Below, piece after piece: positions 1-9,967 of a stretch of DNA of 64,000 nt. This stretch comes from Anastatus disparis (taxonomy: Eukaryota > Arthropoda > Insecta > Hymenoptera > Eupelmidae): positions 1,054,001 through 1,118,000 of the forward strand of contig JAFFSR010000301.1 in the NCBI GenBank assembly GCA_017163975.1, given 5' to 3'. The position numbers and the translations under genes are program-made. The notes under the pieces were generated by a model, which was given only the letters and a program-made list of their open reading frames with translations, searched no databases and was not told where the DNA came from. The stretch's first letter is position 1; each line of letters begins with the position of its first letter.

Positions 1-1
1 A

Positions 2-232
2 AATTCCAAACTTATAACGTACATTTGCGAGTGTGCTTTAAACATTTTACGTGGAAATATTCCACTCAGCAAGTATTATAAGAAACAATTGCGAAAAGTC
101 GCACCACTGTTGCGAAAACTTGCTAAACCGGGTAGTTTTGAGGTAAGAAGGAAATTGGTGGTAATATCAGCATATTTACTGCGGCTTATTGTGAAACCTG
201 TTTTATCAGCATGGAGTACGCAAGAAAAATGA
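2..232 (+). CDS. Polinton-type small basic protein, 5' truncated by window edge
   Basis: Open from the window edge for 76 codons to a TGA at 230-232. It contains a Cys pair (YICEC), the segment NILRGNIPLS, then an Arg/Lys-rich stretch (KKQLRKVAPLLRKLAK) and a hydrophobic tail. Small basic proteins of this build sit beside integrase and capsid genes in arthropod Polintons; I recognise the pattern but no enzymatic role. Its stop overlaps the next ATG at 211, the tight packing typical of Polinton genes. The start lies outside the window. Function is unknown; a core or DNA-condensing role is only a guess. Confidence 0.55.
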   Translation, partial: NSKLITYICECALNILRGNIPLSKYYKKQLRKVAPLLRKLAKPGSFEVRRKLVVISAYLLRLIVKPVLSAWSTQEK

Positions 233-1043
233 TTTTGGTACCGCAAGAGTGCTTGAAGCAACAGCAGCAGCAGCAGCACGACGTACCAACTACCAATCAT
301 ACAACACCACCACCATCCCGTGTCCAGACACCTGGTAAAGCCACGACACGCCTTGACGAGGAAATGAGTGAAATTTTACATTCTGCGGGTGATGAGCACC
401 AAAAATTTCTGCAATATCAACAAATCTTGCAGCGTTACTTGCATCTAAAAGAGAAGGAGAAGGATGAGAGTAGGGGTATAATACGTCCAAACGAGACAAC
501 ATTATTAGAAACGGAAACGACAATGGGTACAGACAATAATGACGAAATCGACGACGAACAGCTGGTCAAGTCGGTACCGCAGAAATTTCGAAGCAATGCT
601 AGACATCTCATTAGATATTTGCGCCAAGCTGGTAATATTGAGTGGGATAGTCGTGGTATAATCAAGCTAGATGGCGCTGTTGTCGAGGGTGCTAATATTG
701 TCGATTTAATGAACGAGGCTATTGAAGTAGAAAAAGACCGCCACCGCGCGGATACAAACAGTTTGCACGCGTCTCGCGACAAGTTAGTATACCTCGAGAA
801 TTCATTGGTAACGATCAACTGTGGTGTACGATTGCATCTCATAGCTCTGATTCACCGCTGTCATCGTCGTCGTCAGAAAATGAAGGTTATTATTCTTTAA
901 CAGCTACTGGTCAAACGAGTGTAAAGGAGAAAGAAGTTGAGAGTGCTAAAAAGCTTAAAAAAGTTGGTAGCGAGTTGGCATCCACGCCATCAACCCCTGC
1001 AAAAAAGAGTCGCCTGGAACAGCTAAAATGGGACCGTATGTGA
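211..1043 (+). pseudogene. Polinton conserved protein, frameshifted near its 3' end
   Basis: An ATG at 211 opens a 229-codon frame with a poly-Gln run near residue 20 and a charged, helical N-terminal half. About residues 118-180 form a compact conserved block (VPQKFRSNARHLIRYLRQ, then IEWDSRGIIKLDG, GANIVDLMNEA). Related blocks occur in arthropod Polintons next to the F54H12.3-type integrase. After about 830 the sense of the sequence moves to another frame, which reads a Ser-rich stretch and a Lys-rich tail to a TGA at 1041-1043. A small indel near 830-860 therefore probably broke the gene. Its end overlaps the next gene's ATG at 1028. Biochemical role unknown. Confidence 0.6.
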
Positions 1044-1539
1044 CAGCATGGAAGAAAGTGATGGAGGGGGAGGAGGAGAAGGAGGAGAATACTGGTACTT
1101 TTATAGACCGATTAATTTCAGTTGTACCCTTTGAAATGTATCTACCAGGCTACCAGTTTCTCGATCCTGGCACGCATCTCAAAAAGCGTCTCAGACGTGG
1201 TCAGAGAGGAAAAAATCCTTTTGACAATGCCTGTCTAGAGCACGATATTTCATATTCAAAAAAAAAATAACGAATCATATAAAAGCCGACAGACTGCTGG
1301 CTGGACGAGCATTTTCACGCATGCTCTCGGAGACTGCGGATGATAATGGAAAGACTGCAGCTGGTATTACTGTTTTGTGCATGATCAGCAAAATGGCGTT
1401 TGATAAATTTTTTAAACGCATTAAAAATACATTTAAAAGACAGCAAAAGAGAGAGAAAAAAATAGTTTGTAAGAGGGGGAGAAGGAGGAGCAATGAAAAA
1501 GAAGAAGAAAAAGAAGAAGGAGGCGACAAAACCGGATGA
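1028..1539 (+). pseudogene. Phospholipase A2-like protein (parvovirus VP1-unique type) of a Polinton, frameshifted
   Basis: The first frame (1028-1270) encodes a calcium-loop-like YLPGYQFLDPGT followed by NACLEHDISYS with the catalytic His-Asp pair. This is the compact phospholipase A2 signature of parvovirus VP1 N-termini, also found in insect Polintons. The frame ends at a TAA just after a run of nine A's (1259-1268). The C-terminal helical part (ADRLLAGRAFSRM, then a long Lys/Arg-rich tail) continues in a different frame to 1539, so a slip in the A run most likely killed the gene. In the family the enzyme is thought to help particles breach endosomal membranes; here the copy is non-functional. 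The tail overlaps the integrase start. Confidence 0.65.
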
Positions 1540-2584
1540 TCTTGAACATTATTACTATAATCTTTTTGCACCATTAGCGTACGCTGATGCTCATCTACTA
1601 AAACATGCAAAACTCAAAAAATTTGATAACAATACCATTGCCAAATGGTTGGAGCGTCAGGATGCACATACCTTACACAAACTCGTGAGACATCGTTTTC
1701 CTCGTCAACATTACAACGTTGTCAGCCCCTTTGAAGTATGAGAAGCTGACTTGGCAGATTTTAGATCACTTAAAACCTACAATGATGGGTACAGCTATAT
1801 TCTCATTGTCATTGATGCACTTTTGAAGTTTGCCTGGGCAGAGCCTCTTCTCGACAAAACCAGCCGAAGCGTCACTGTAGCATTAGACAAAATTTTATCA
1901 CGATGTAATGATAGACATCCTATTTACCTACAGACTGATAAAGGTAAAGAGTTTATCGGTCAAGAGGTGCAAGAGGTGCTAAAAAAGAAACATATTACCT
2001 ATCGAGTCGTCAGAGACCCTGATATAAAGGCAGCCATTGCCGAACGCTTTATTCGAACCCTTAAAGGTCGTATCTGGCAATACTTTACTCATTTGCGCAC
2101 AAGACGTTATATAGATGTTTTGCAAAAAATTGTGACGTGTTACAACAAGTCGTGGCACAGTGCTATAAAAATGCCCCCTTCCAAGGTCAACTTATATAAT
2201 GCTCACGTGGTACATCAAAATTTGACGTTGCGTTACAGCGAAAAATAGCCGTCTCGAGTAGCTAAATGCAGCGTTGGCGATCTGGTTCGTGTCAGTCGTG
2301 CCAAGATAGCCTTCAGGAAAGCATACGAGGGTGGCTGGACTCTGGAGCTGTTTAAAATTATAAGAGTCGACACAAGACAACAACCACCCGTCTATATTTT
2401 GACAAATCTTGATGGAGAAAAAATTGACGGATATTTTTACGAAGAACAGTTGAGCAGAGTACGCAAAGATTTAGATAGCGAAGCGTTTGAGGTTGATAAA
2501 GTTTTGAAGAGTAAAGCTAGGGGGTCGAAAAAACAATATTTGTCAGTTGGAGGGGGTATCCAGAAAAATTCAATTCTTGGATAG
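1493..2584 (+). pseudogene. Polinton integrase (retroviral-like DDE, F54H12.3 type) with two in-frame stops
   Basis: One frame runs from ATG 1493 to TAG 2582-2584, broken by TGA 1739-1741 and TAG 2246-2248. Order: a Lys run, the N-terminal helical domain (KWLERQDAHTLHKLVRHRFPR), the RNase H-fold core, then a C-terminal chromo/SH3-like region (VGDLVRVSRAKIAFRKAYEGGW). Core acidic residues are visible: Asp in EADLADF, Asp in QTDKGKEF, Glu in IAERFIRTLKGR. The TGA sits just before EADL, where relatives have Trp, so TGG to TGA decay is likely. The enzyme would insert the element's DNA into the host genome. Family assignment is secure; the copy is dead as written. Confidence 0.85.
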
Positions 2585-2609
2585 CAGCTAAAGATTTAAA
2601 AAATTTACA

Positions 2610-3437
2610 ATGAATGATGAATTTTACATAGTTTTACCGAGCAGCAGCAGCAAGTTTGTCTTTCCACACAATGTGGCGACACATTTTACAACACAATTAT
2701 CACAAAATTTTTATCTTCATGGCGACTGGTGTGTAGAACGCACGGAAATTCAAATACCTCTCACATTTTAGCATATATTAGTGGTAGAACGGGAGAGGGT
2801 GATTTCTGTTAAAACATCCAAACGCGAAGTGGCGAATGTTTTGCGAGAAACAGAGGAGACTCTACAAAAGGCCGAGGTGTTTGCCCGAGTTAAATCTGGT
2901 GTTTATCGTGACATTGAAAGTCTTTTAGAAGAAATAAATAATCTCAAGAATGTGAAAAATCATTTATATTTTGAAATCCGAGCTGGTGGCTATGTACAGG
3001 TTAGATGTCGATGTAGTGAAGATTGTACAACTTATATGCACACGTTTAAACTATCGGAAAAATTACTTAGAATTTTAGGTTTGGAAAATGCACAAATTTT
3101 CTCTTGCAAAGGTAATAAAGAACACTACATTGCCGGTAATCGTCCAGCAAATCTTGTAAATGGGTTACCAACCGTGCTCATGGTTTACAGCAACATTTGC
3201 CAGCCTTATGTAACAGGTGACATGCGCACGAGCTTACTACGTATAGGCTCGCTTTATTTGCGTGACCACGTTTACGGAGGTGTTGAAATTAAAAACTTTT
3301 CATCACCCATGTACCTACCACTGCTGTCTTCAGCGTTTCAGTCGATAGCAATAGATATAAGAGATGAACACGGATTTCCTATTCCATTCGACTACGGTAC
3401 GCTGACTGTAACGCTTCACTTTAAACGCATCCGATGA
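2610..3437 (+). pseudogene. Polinton penton-like minor capsid protein, one in-frame stop
   Basis: ATG 2610 opens a frame (start MNDEFYIVLPSSSSKFVFP) that meets TAG at 2769-2771 and then continues without interruption to TGA 3435-3437, about 275 codons in all. The C-terminal part contains SNICQPYVTGDMRTSLLR, FSSPMYLPLLSSAFQSI and a final IPFDYGTLTVTLHFKR, a pattern conserved in the single-jelly-roll minor capsid protein of arthropod Polintons. It follows the integrase and precedes the pVI/pX-like peptide, the usual order. The protein would form capsid vertices. Only the single stop and possibly small changes separate it from an intact frame. Confidence 0.7.
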
Positions 3438-3438
3438 A

Positions 3439-3957
3439 ATGCCTGTGTTTGAAGATTTTTTCAATAACCAAATGTTTGGTGGTGGGGGTAAGTGTGTTAC
3501 AGTTGGTAAACCTTGTTTTGGTTATCACTTGTCGGATGCAGGAGTAGGTAGTTTTTTGAAAGGTCTCTTCCGAGCAGCTATACCGAAGATCAAACAAGGT
3601 GCAAAAGTGGTCGGTAAGGAGGCTCTCCAAGTGGGTAAAAATATCCTAGATGATATCACTCTAGGTGGCAGACCGGTCAAAGAGGCGACCAAACAGCGCA
3701 TTCGCGAGAGTGGTAAAAATTTCAAAAAAAAAGCTGACGTTGTTCTGGACAAATTGCTCTTAGGTGAGTCAAGTGCGAAAGAGGGGGAGGAATCAGAATA
3801 TAAAAAGAAGAACGAGATATCATCAACTTAGTCGTCAAGTGCACCTGGCACTACAAACATCTCAGCAGCCAAACGCTCGAAAAGTGGTAAACTTGCGAAA
3901 AAGAAGAAGAAGCAGAATAAGAAAGCACGTGTAGCTAGAGATATTTTTGAAAATTAA
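3439..3957 (+). pseudogene. Polinton pVI/pX-like basic amphipathic protein, premature TAG
   Basis: ATG 3439 lies two bases after the penton stop. The N-terminal part is Gly-rich (FGGGGK), followed by an amphipathic, probably membrane-active stretch (VGSFLKGLFRAAIPKIKQG, then AKVVGKEALQVGKNILDD) and a Lys-rich C-terminus. TAG at 3829-3831 interrupts a frame that otherwise continues through Ser/Thr and KKKKK-type sequence to TAA 3955-3957. Proteins of this composition lie between penton and major capsid genes in Polintons. They are compared with adenovirus pVI/pX on position and composition rather than clear homology. Role inferred: membrane lysis or DNA binding in the particle. Confidence 0.5.
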
Positions 3958-3966
3958 AATTTCAAG

Positions 3967-4817
3967 ATGGCGTTGTTGCATACAGAATCTTGTTAGTCGA
4001 TCAAGTCGGAATTATCACTCTTTGAATTATCCTCGACACAGACTGCAATTGAGGGCTCTTACTGGGTTTAGTACAAACCAATATCTTTACTTAACGACCA
4101 ATCACCAATTGAATTTACCATCCCTGGCAACACTGAGTATCTAGACTTGGCTCACACAATGTTAAGTGTGAGTGTAAGTGTAACATGCACTAGTGCTGAA
4201 CCACCTAAAGATCCGAACGTTGGACCAATAAATAATCTTTTGCATTTGTTGTTCAATCAAGTTGACGTGCTATTCAATCAGAAACCTGTTTCACCATCAA
4301 ACAATGCTTATGCATACAGAGCTTACATTGAAACACTACTAAATTATAAAGCCCAACAGCTAAAGAGTCTCATTTAACGAGTGGATTGTGGTACGATGAT
4401 ACAGCAGGGAAAATGGACGATACCACAGAAGGTAATACAGGTCTCAGCCAGCGTAAAACGCTTATGGTTGACAGAAAGATTGATTTTCTCGGCCATTTAC
4501 ATTGTAATGTTTTTAATCAAGACAAATTATTACTGGGTGGTGTTAAAGTTAGAGTAAGGCGTTCTCGTGATGGTTTCTGTCTGTACGTTGATGGAATGCA
4601 AGTGCCATCAAAACCCTTGCAGCCAGATTTCAAAAAAAGCGAAATGTACGTTGATGCTTACCGTACACTTTTTTCCGGTACTGGTATTCACTTTATGAAT
4701 TCAGGAAACTTGATTACCCGTAAAGACTATCCAAACGGCTACTGCCTATTCGCTTTTGATTTGACACCTGATTTGTCGGCGAGTAATGGTTCATTGCAAA
4801 CAGTATGGACGTGGTGA
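3967..4817 (+). pseudogene. Polinton major capsid protein (F54H12.2 type), internally deleted and broken
   Basis: ATG 3967 starts a frame (MALLHTESC) with TAG at 3994-3996 and 4069-4071. It then reads GNTEYLDLAHTMLSV, LLHLLFNQVDVLFNQK and NAYAYRAYIETLLNY, hallmarks of the Polinton double-jelly-roll capsid protein. Near 4360 the match moves to another frame (SHLTSGLWYDDTAGKMDD), a 1-nt shift, and ends with SGTGIHFMNSGNLITR and GYCLFAFDLTPDLS at 4817. Between RVRRSRDGFCL and YVDGMQVPSKPLQP (about 4575) an expected middle section is missing. The total is clearly shorter than the 400-plus residues usual for the family, which I read as an internal deletion of roughly 80 codons (estimate). It cannot make a working capsid. 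Confidence 0.8.
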
Positions 4818-5269
4818 TTGACGTGCGGTTTTTGAAGGACAACAAAAACCGTTTGATTCCAAAGAAGGTGGCGGTACTTGCTATTCATAAAAACTTTATC
4901 GCTTATTGGATTGCGGCGCTTCCTTGTAATTTAAGACACTTACCTAAAAATGCTTTGAGACAGAACAATCGGGTGACACTGAATCATCATGGTCTGGAGT
5001 GGTACGAAGGTGATATATCGATAAAAAGATTATACAAAAATTTGGAAGATATTTGCAAGCATCGTCGTGTAATTTTTGTGCGAGGTCAAGAAAAGGTTGA
5101 ACTACTTTCCAAGCTCACAACCTGTAAGATTGAAAATTTAGAAAAACAAGATTGTCCAGCTTTTAGGAATTTAAATTTCAGCAGTGCACAGTGCATGCAT
5201 CATTACATAAAATCACCTTATTGAAATTACGTGTGTGCACTAAATAACGTTGCTAATCTGAAGCATTAG
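4805..5269 (+). pseudogene. Polinton-associated protein of unknown function, C-terminal stops
   Basis: The ATG at 4805 overlaps the end of the capsid frame. The frame runs 139 codons to TGA 5222-5224, then continues in register to TAG 5267-5269 (CALNNVANLKH before the stop). It begins VVIDVRFLKDNKNRLIPKKVAVLAIHK and contains LNHHGLEWYEGDI and VIFVRGQEKVELL. Proteins with this opening (an acidic residue, a short beta strand, then a KKVAV segment) recur next to Polinton-like genes in arthropods. I do not know a demonstrated activity. An RNase H-like or exonuclease-like fold is a possible reading of the opening motif, but only a guess. Confidence 0.45.
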
Positions 5270-5305
5270 CTACTGAAACTTAACCCCAGCGTAAAATCAC
5301 TGATT

Positions 5306-5764
5306 GTGGAAGAATTTTTCGAAATTCTCCGCAATGAATTTAAAAGAGATTGTACGATATCTGATACGGATGAAGTTTCACGCAGTAGGCGTTTATCCAG
5401 CGGATCGGATTCCTCTAATGTGGGTGAACTTAAAACGCAAAATTATAACCAGCGTGGTGCGCACTGGGTTGCCATATACGTTGATAAATATGGTACAGGT
5501 GTGTACTTTGATAGTCTTGGTAAGCCACCACAAATTCCACAACATTTACGACGTATTCAGCAAAATTGTAAAAAATTTAGATTGAATAATAAACGCTTAC
5601 AAAGCGAATATTCCAACGTTTGTGATCATTATTGTATCGTGTTTCTTTATTATATGTCTACCGGATTGGGTTTCAAGAAATTCTTGGAAAATTTCTCGCA
5701 GAATTTGCAAAAAAATGATGCTATAGTCAAGAATTTTGTAGAAAACTTGCTATGCGTAATTTGA
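5306..5764 (+). pseudogene. Polinton cysteine protease (adenain-like), frameshifted
   Basis: The frame at 5306 (GTG start; preceding codons are in the same frame) shows the protease core: His in RGAHWVAIYVDKYG, Asp in VYFDSLGKPP, Gln in LQSEYSNV and nucleophilic Cys in CDHYCIVFLYYMSTG. This His-Asp-Gln-Cys order fits the adenovirus maturation protease family. The conserved GVYPADRIPL segment is encoded in the neighbouring frame (about 5386-5415), so at least two small indels scramble residues 30-50. In Polintons the enzyme would process capsid proteins. It is the last gene of the first cluster, ending at TGA 5762-5764. Confidence 0.75.
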
Positions 5765-5827
5765 TACTTGGCTGTCTCTGATTGGTTGCACGCCACCTTT
5801 TTACGACATCCCCACCAATTTTTACAG

Positions 5828-5835
5828 TATAAAAG
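5828..5835 (+). promoter_or_regulatory. TATA box before a downstream Polinton gene
   Basis: A consensus TATAAAAG lies 80 bases upstream of the ATG at 5915, in the gap between the protease and the next gene block. A Pol II promoter here would separate a second transcription unit from the capsid block. Inferred from sequence only. Confidence 0.5.
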
Positions 5836-5914
5836 AAGTGTTATCCACTGGGTCTAGCCACAGTTGTGTGTAATCGACGGTCACAGCAGTAACAAGCAAC
5901 AAAACCTAACCAAG

Positions 5915-5980
5915 ATGGCTGGTCAAAAGAGAAACCTAGAGCAATCCTTCGGTAACGACTTGGAATATTTAATAAAATAG
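5915..5980 (+). pseudogene. Short ORF remnant downstream of the TATA box
   Basis: ATG 5915 in a good context (ACCAAGATGG) opens 21 codons (MAGQKRNLEQSFGNDLEYLI) ending in TAG. The leader and promoter spacing look genuine, so this is probably the first exon or the surviving N-terminus of a Polinton gene whose body has been deleted. The downstream gene starts 36 bases later in another frame. Too short to assign. Confidence 0.4.
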
Positions 5981-6016
5981 AATAGAAAGAAAAATTATTG
6001 GCAGCAGCTTCTACCG

Positions 6017-6727
6017 ATGGTCTACGGACTAAACAGCTCTTTTGGGAAAATTATCCAGGTAGGCCTGGAGAATATAGGAGAAGAAAAAATGGAGTTTGTT
6101 CCTGTAGTGCGCTTCTGCGGATCCCATTTTCAAGGTCTACCTCTGTCAGTCGGCTGTTGAGAGACGTTGAAGCAGGAGTTTCATAAAATTGACGAATTTT
6201 TTACTTGTTATAATGAGGAATCTACGTTGGATCAGCGACTCTCTATACCTGAATACACTATCCGCTTCATGATCAGTTTTAACGAGAGAGCTTTTGAATT
6301 GGTACCCAATGATGCTCAACTAAAAGCAGAAGAGAGTGATGGACCAGCAAAAAAACATGGCCTATATAGTCGATCGTTAGTATTTAAACGTGTAACATTT
6401 GAACGTCTCAAAGAATTATTCATATGTATAGATTATAGAATTCAATATTTGAATATTGTTGCACAATCTGTAGATCATATATTACAAGAAATGGTAATTC
6501 ATATGAAAAATGTATTAGAGCGACAACAAGAATCTCAATATAAATACTATCATCCTAGCGATATAAAAAGTACAATGTCTAGTATAAATGATAATTTTGT
6601 AAATGATCTCGATGAATCATTAAAAAATAAGAATCTAATTTTAAGAAAAAAGACATCTATAATCATATATGAATTCATTATTTATCATGTGTACACAGTA
6701 ATGAGATGTATGAATACTACGTTGTAA
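6017..6727 (+). pseudogene. Polinton-associated conserved protein, one in-frame TGA
   Basis: ATG 6017 begins a frame (MVYGLNSSFGKII, then MEFVPVVRFCGSHFQGLPLS) that meets TGA at 6158-6160 and then runs on to TAA at 6725-6727. The TGA falls where a Trp would be plausible (GC-stop-ETLKQEF). Later segments, YTIRFMISFNERAFELV, SLVFKRVTFERLKELFICIDYRIQYL and a helical C-terminus, match a protein I recognise from arthropod Polinton loci, function undescribed. AATAAA about 20 bases after the stop (near 6750) could be its poly(A) signal. No membrane segment is seen. Confidence 0.5.
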
Positions 6728-8709
6728 TGTATGTTTTATTTATTATTAATAAATGTTTTTAAACTTTGAAACATGAGTATTTCAATCACCTTGTCTGTTA
6801 CCAACTCCTCATCCTTCATACACACAATAATTCATATGTAAATTGTATATTTTGTAATTCAATATTAAAATTTATAATAATTAAAAATAAAAAATCTTTT
6901 AAATTCATATTTTATAATTCAAGTTTTTATTATTTCGATGGTTAAAAAAGATTATATTACAAATTTAAAATTAATAATTTTGAAATATTGATTAAAATAT
7001 TTTTCATCGCCACTCCAAATTTTGTAGGTGGGGGTAAGTGACCCTCCAGTTCACCCCATTCTAAATTTCTAGGTGGGGGTAAGTGACCCTCCAGTTCATC
7101 CCCATTCTAAATTTCTAGGTGGGGTAAGTGACCCTCCAGTTGTTCGGGTACCATGCCTAACAAACCCCCTACTTCACCTTCTCAGAGGTCATACCTAGTG
7201 GTCAGTGACCTTTGGGGTCATGGAGTGGGGATTTGTTTTGACGGTCCATGGTGCCTCTATAACTACTTCTAGAGCAACTTCTGGTGGGGACGAATACCGC
7301 CTGGACATAATAGAGAATTGAAAATAAAATTGAATCTTGCAAATGCTTTTTGCTAATTTTTATTCCCTGAGTTTCAAAAGAGAGGAGTAATAAAAAAACA
7401 ACTGATTTTTTTTTTTTTTTTTTTTTGTAATCCGCCAAAGAAGAGTTTTGAAACAAACTGTTTTTTCATTCTTGTAAACGTTGCACGAAAAGTCGAGAAT
7501 TAAATGCTTCAATATTCGTAGACTGAGTACTGGGTACACTTTAGGGGCGTCAGCTTCGTAATAAATTGAATTCAATTAAAATCAAATCAGTGTTTGTTTA
7601 CAATTTTTTTCGAAATTGGAAAAAATTTTTTTTTAATTCAAAATAATACAGACGTAACAATAATAACGAAAACAGATAAAAAAATTGATTTTTTCACTTT
7701 CAAGTCGATCTGAAGATGAATTGATTAAAAAATCTTGCTCTTTTAATTTTCCTTTTGTAAATTTCGATCAATCGGTCCGGACAAACAGTACAATAGATCG
7801 ATCTGCCACCTTGCAGGGTTATCAGGGATACACAAAGGTATGAAAAAACCTAAAAATATTAGCTTTCTCATTAACAGTTCCCAAGAAACGGTCAATTTTC
7901 CAAAATAAGGCAAAAACTCACTTTTTCTGAGGTTTTTAAAATCAATACTAAGGAGAGAAAAGAATATTTTTTCTTAAAGGTCGCAAAAAAGTCTTATAGA
8001 AAATTCATCTCAGTTTCCAAAACTGTCCTTGCATTTTCTGTAAGATCACTGGTTCCCGAGATATCAGTGGTCAATGACAAAAAGATCCTTTTTCATTCAA
8101 AGTCAGATATCTCCGCGCCAAATGGTCGTATTGAGGTTTTTGAAAAAGAAAATTAAAGTTGAAGAAATAAGCTATGTAATGGCCTAACTGAAAAAAGGTT
8201 TTTCAAGCCCGTGGACCAAAAGAAAAAAAGCGAAAAATTCGCAAAATTTTTATTTTATGCCATCTGCTAAGATTGCATTTAAATTGTAGCTCATAATGAT
8301 TTTTTGGCTATGAAATTTGAAAACTAGAATCTTGAAGCTTCAGAATGCTTTTTTGAAAGTCTCGATACAACCATTTTGCACCGAAATGCAGCCTGTCAAA
8401 GATCGCCGAAAAATTTTGAATTTTTTCTTGCTCCCTTAATTTTTTTAGTAGTGTAGTTTCAAGACAATTAGTTTTTTCTAACTCGATGCTATTTTAATTT
8501 AAAGCTGTTTTCCCGTAGATTATTACTCTATAAAAAAAATTTACCACACGATATAATGAAATATTTTTATAGCATTTATTCTAAAACAATATTATATAAC
8601 TTCTGCAAAGGAGAAACAAAATATGCATATGAAGATATGGGTTTCATTTGTACTAAATAGATATAAATGAATGGTTTTGGTAATAAATATGTATAAATTT
8701 TTGTTTCAG
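6728..8709. other. Non-coding spacer between Polinton and Pdha exon
   Basis: No supportable gene. It holds a small tandem repeat at 7021-7141, a poly-T run at about 7408-7428, and AT-rich single-copy-looking sequence with many stops in all frames. Polinton terminal repeats or a clear right boundary are not visible. From about 8640 the sequence becomes the intron preceding the Pdha terminal exon, with a polypyrimidine tract before AG at 8708-8709. Confidence 0.5.
7021..7141. repeat. Tandem repeat, about 45-46 bp unit, 2.7 copies
   Basis: Units start at 7021, 7066 and 7112. Each carries AGGTGGGGGTAAGTGACC followed by CTCCAGTTCA and a CCCATTCTAAATTT spacer; the third unit is truncated and has one G fewer. 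No coding sense. Confidence 0.85.
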
Positions 8710-8895
8710 AAAATGGAAAGCGATATTCGGAAAGAAGTTGATGATGCTGTAAAAATAGCAAAAAGTGATAAGGAAATTCCTCTCAATGAACTTACGACTG
8801 ATATCTATTCCCTTAATTTAGAAAAGGAAATTCGTAACACTATTCCATTTAAATCACTGAGACACTCTAATTTGGGACCTGCAATTAATTTCTAA
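8710..8895 (+). CDS. Pdha: Terminal exon of mitochondrial pyruvate dehydrogenase E1 alpha subunit
   Basis: After a pyrimidine-rich acceptor (TTTTTGTTTCAG, AG at 8708-8709) the exon encodes 61 codons: SDIRKEVDDAVKIAKSDKEI, PLNELTTDIYSLNLEKEIR, NTIPFKSLRHSNLGPAINF, then TAA 8893-8895. This matches the C-terminal end of insect pyruvate dehydrogenase E1 alpha: a helix after the phosphorylation-loop domain, the P-L-EL-DIY motif and a short tail. E1 alpha decarboxylates pyruvate in the mitochondrial pyruvate dehydrogenase complex. The frame is clean. AATAAA signals at 9041-9050 fit the 3' UTR. No other Pdha exon is visible within 8.7 kb upstream, so the rest lies outside the window beyond the Polinton, or this is an orphan exon. 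Confidence 0.75.
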   Translation, partial: KMESDIRKEVDDAVKIAKSDKEIPLNELTTDIYSLNLEKEIRNTIPFKSLRHSNLGPAINF

Positions 8896-9040
8896 AAAAA
8901 AGAATGTAAACTTATTCTTGATGCATGATTACAATTTATAATTTGCAAATCAATCACATACAATACACATTTTGTAGATACAAAGTTACATAAAAATATT
9001 TTCAAACCTAAAAATCGTAAATCATTTGTAAAAAGTTACA

Positions 9041-9050
9041 AATAAATAAA
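9041..9050 (+). terminator. Poly(A) signals after Pdha exon
   Basis: Overlapping AATAAATAAA about 145 bases after the Pdha stop codon; a plausible cleavage/polyadenylation signal. The foldback element begins 38 bases further on, so the transcript end and the element nearly abut. Confidence 0.45.
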
Positions 9051-9967
9051 AATATATTTTGTAAATTTCAAATGGCAAAATTAAAGTAAAGAGTATAGCC
9101 GAATTAGCATGTAAAAATTAACTCGGATTTCCCTGAAACTTTGCTTATTTTTTTATCTTGTCAAAAAACTAAAATCCTGAAAGTTTCAGATCCCTATGGT
9201 CAAAATTTGCTTCATAACCTCAAAAAACGTGTTTTTCGGTTTTTCTGCTATAATTAGGTGAATTCTTAATAGATCTTCAAAATTCGAAATCGAGGTAAAA
9301 GAGGACAATATAACGCATATATTTAGTGACTATATAAAATTTTACAAGTCTCAAACATAACCTAAAAATAAATTTGAAAATTTTAAAATGGCCTGTACAT
9401 TAACGGTATGAATGCATACTTATTTTTGACTTTTAGAAACTTTACTTTTCATAAAATCTATCATTCATATTTACTGCAGATTTTTGTAGAAATGGTGGAA
9501 AGTACCTAAAATATCAAAAAACTGAAAATTTTATAGATTTATAGCATTTTAGAGGCTCTATTGCATTCTGATCATGAAAATAACACGAAATACACGTTTA
9601 GCGACCAAAAAAATCTCCTAAATATCGATATTCAGTCGGATTTATACCATAGGTATCCATAAAATACGAGAATAAGCTTTAAAAAAATCGTTTTTCGACC
9701 AAAAAGACATTTTGTGTAAGATTTATTAATAATTATAAATCTTTCATTGAAAATTTTTGAAATATCTATTAAATCTTTCAACAAATGTTTCAAGATACGT
9801 TTTAGAAATATTTCATGTAAGATTTATAAATAATTATAAACAATTCATGAAATATTTAAAATATTTTAGGAATTTGTAAAATAATATTTTATGAAGTATT
9901 TTAGAAATATTTAGAGAATATTTCGTGAAATATTTCATAAATCTTTTAAGAAATCTGTATGAATATA

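Noticed and set aside
435..842. 135-codon ORF antisense to the Polinton conserved protein
   Set aside because: Ser-rich shadow frame; the + strand frame has family similarity and gene-order support.
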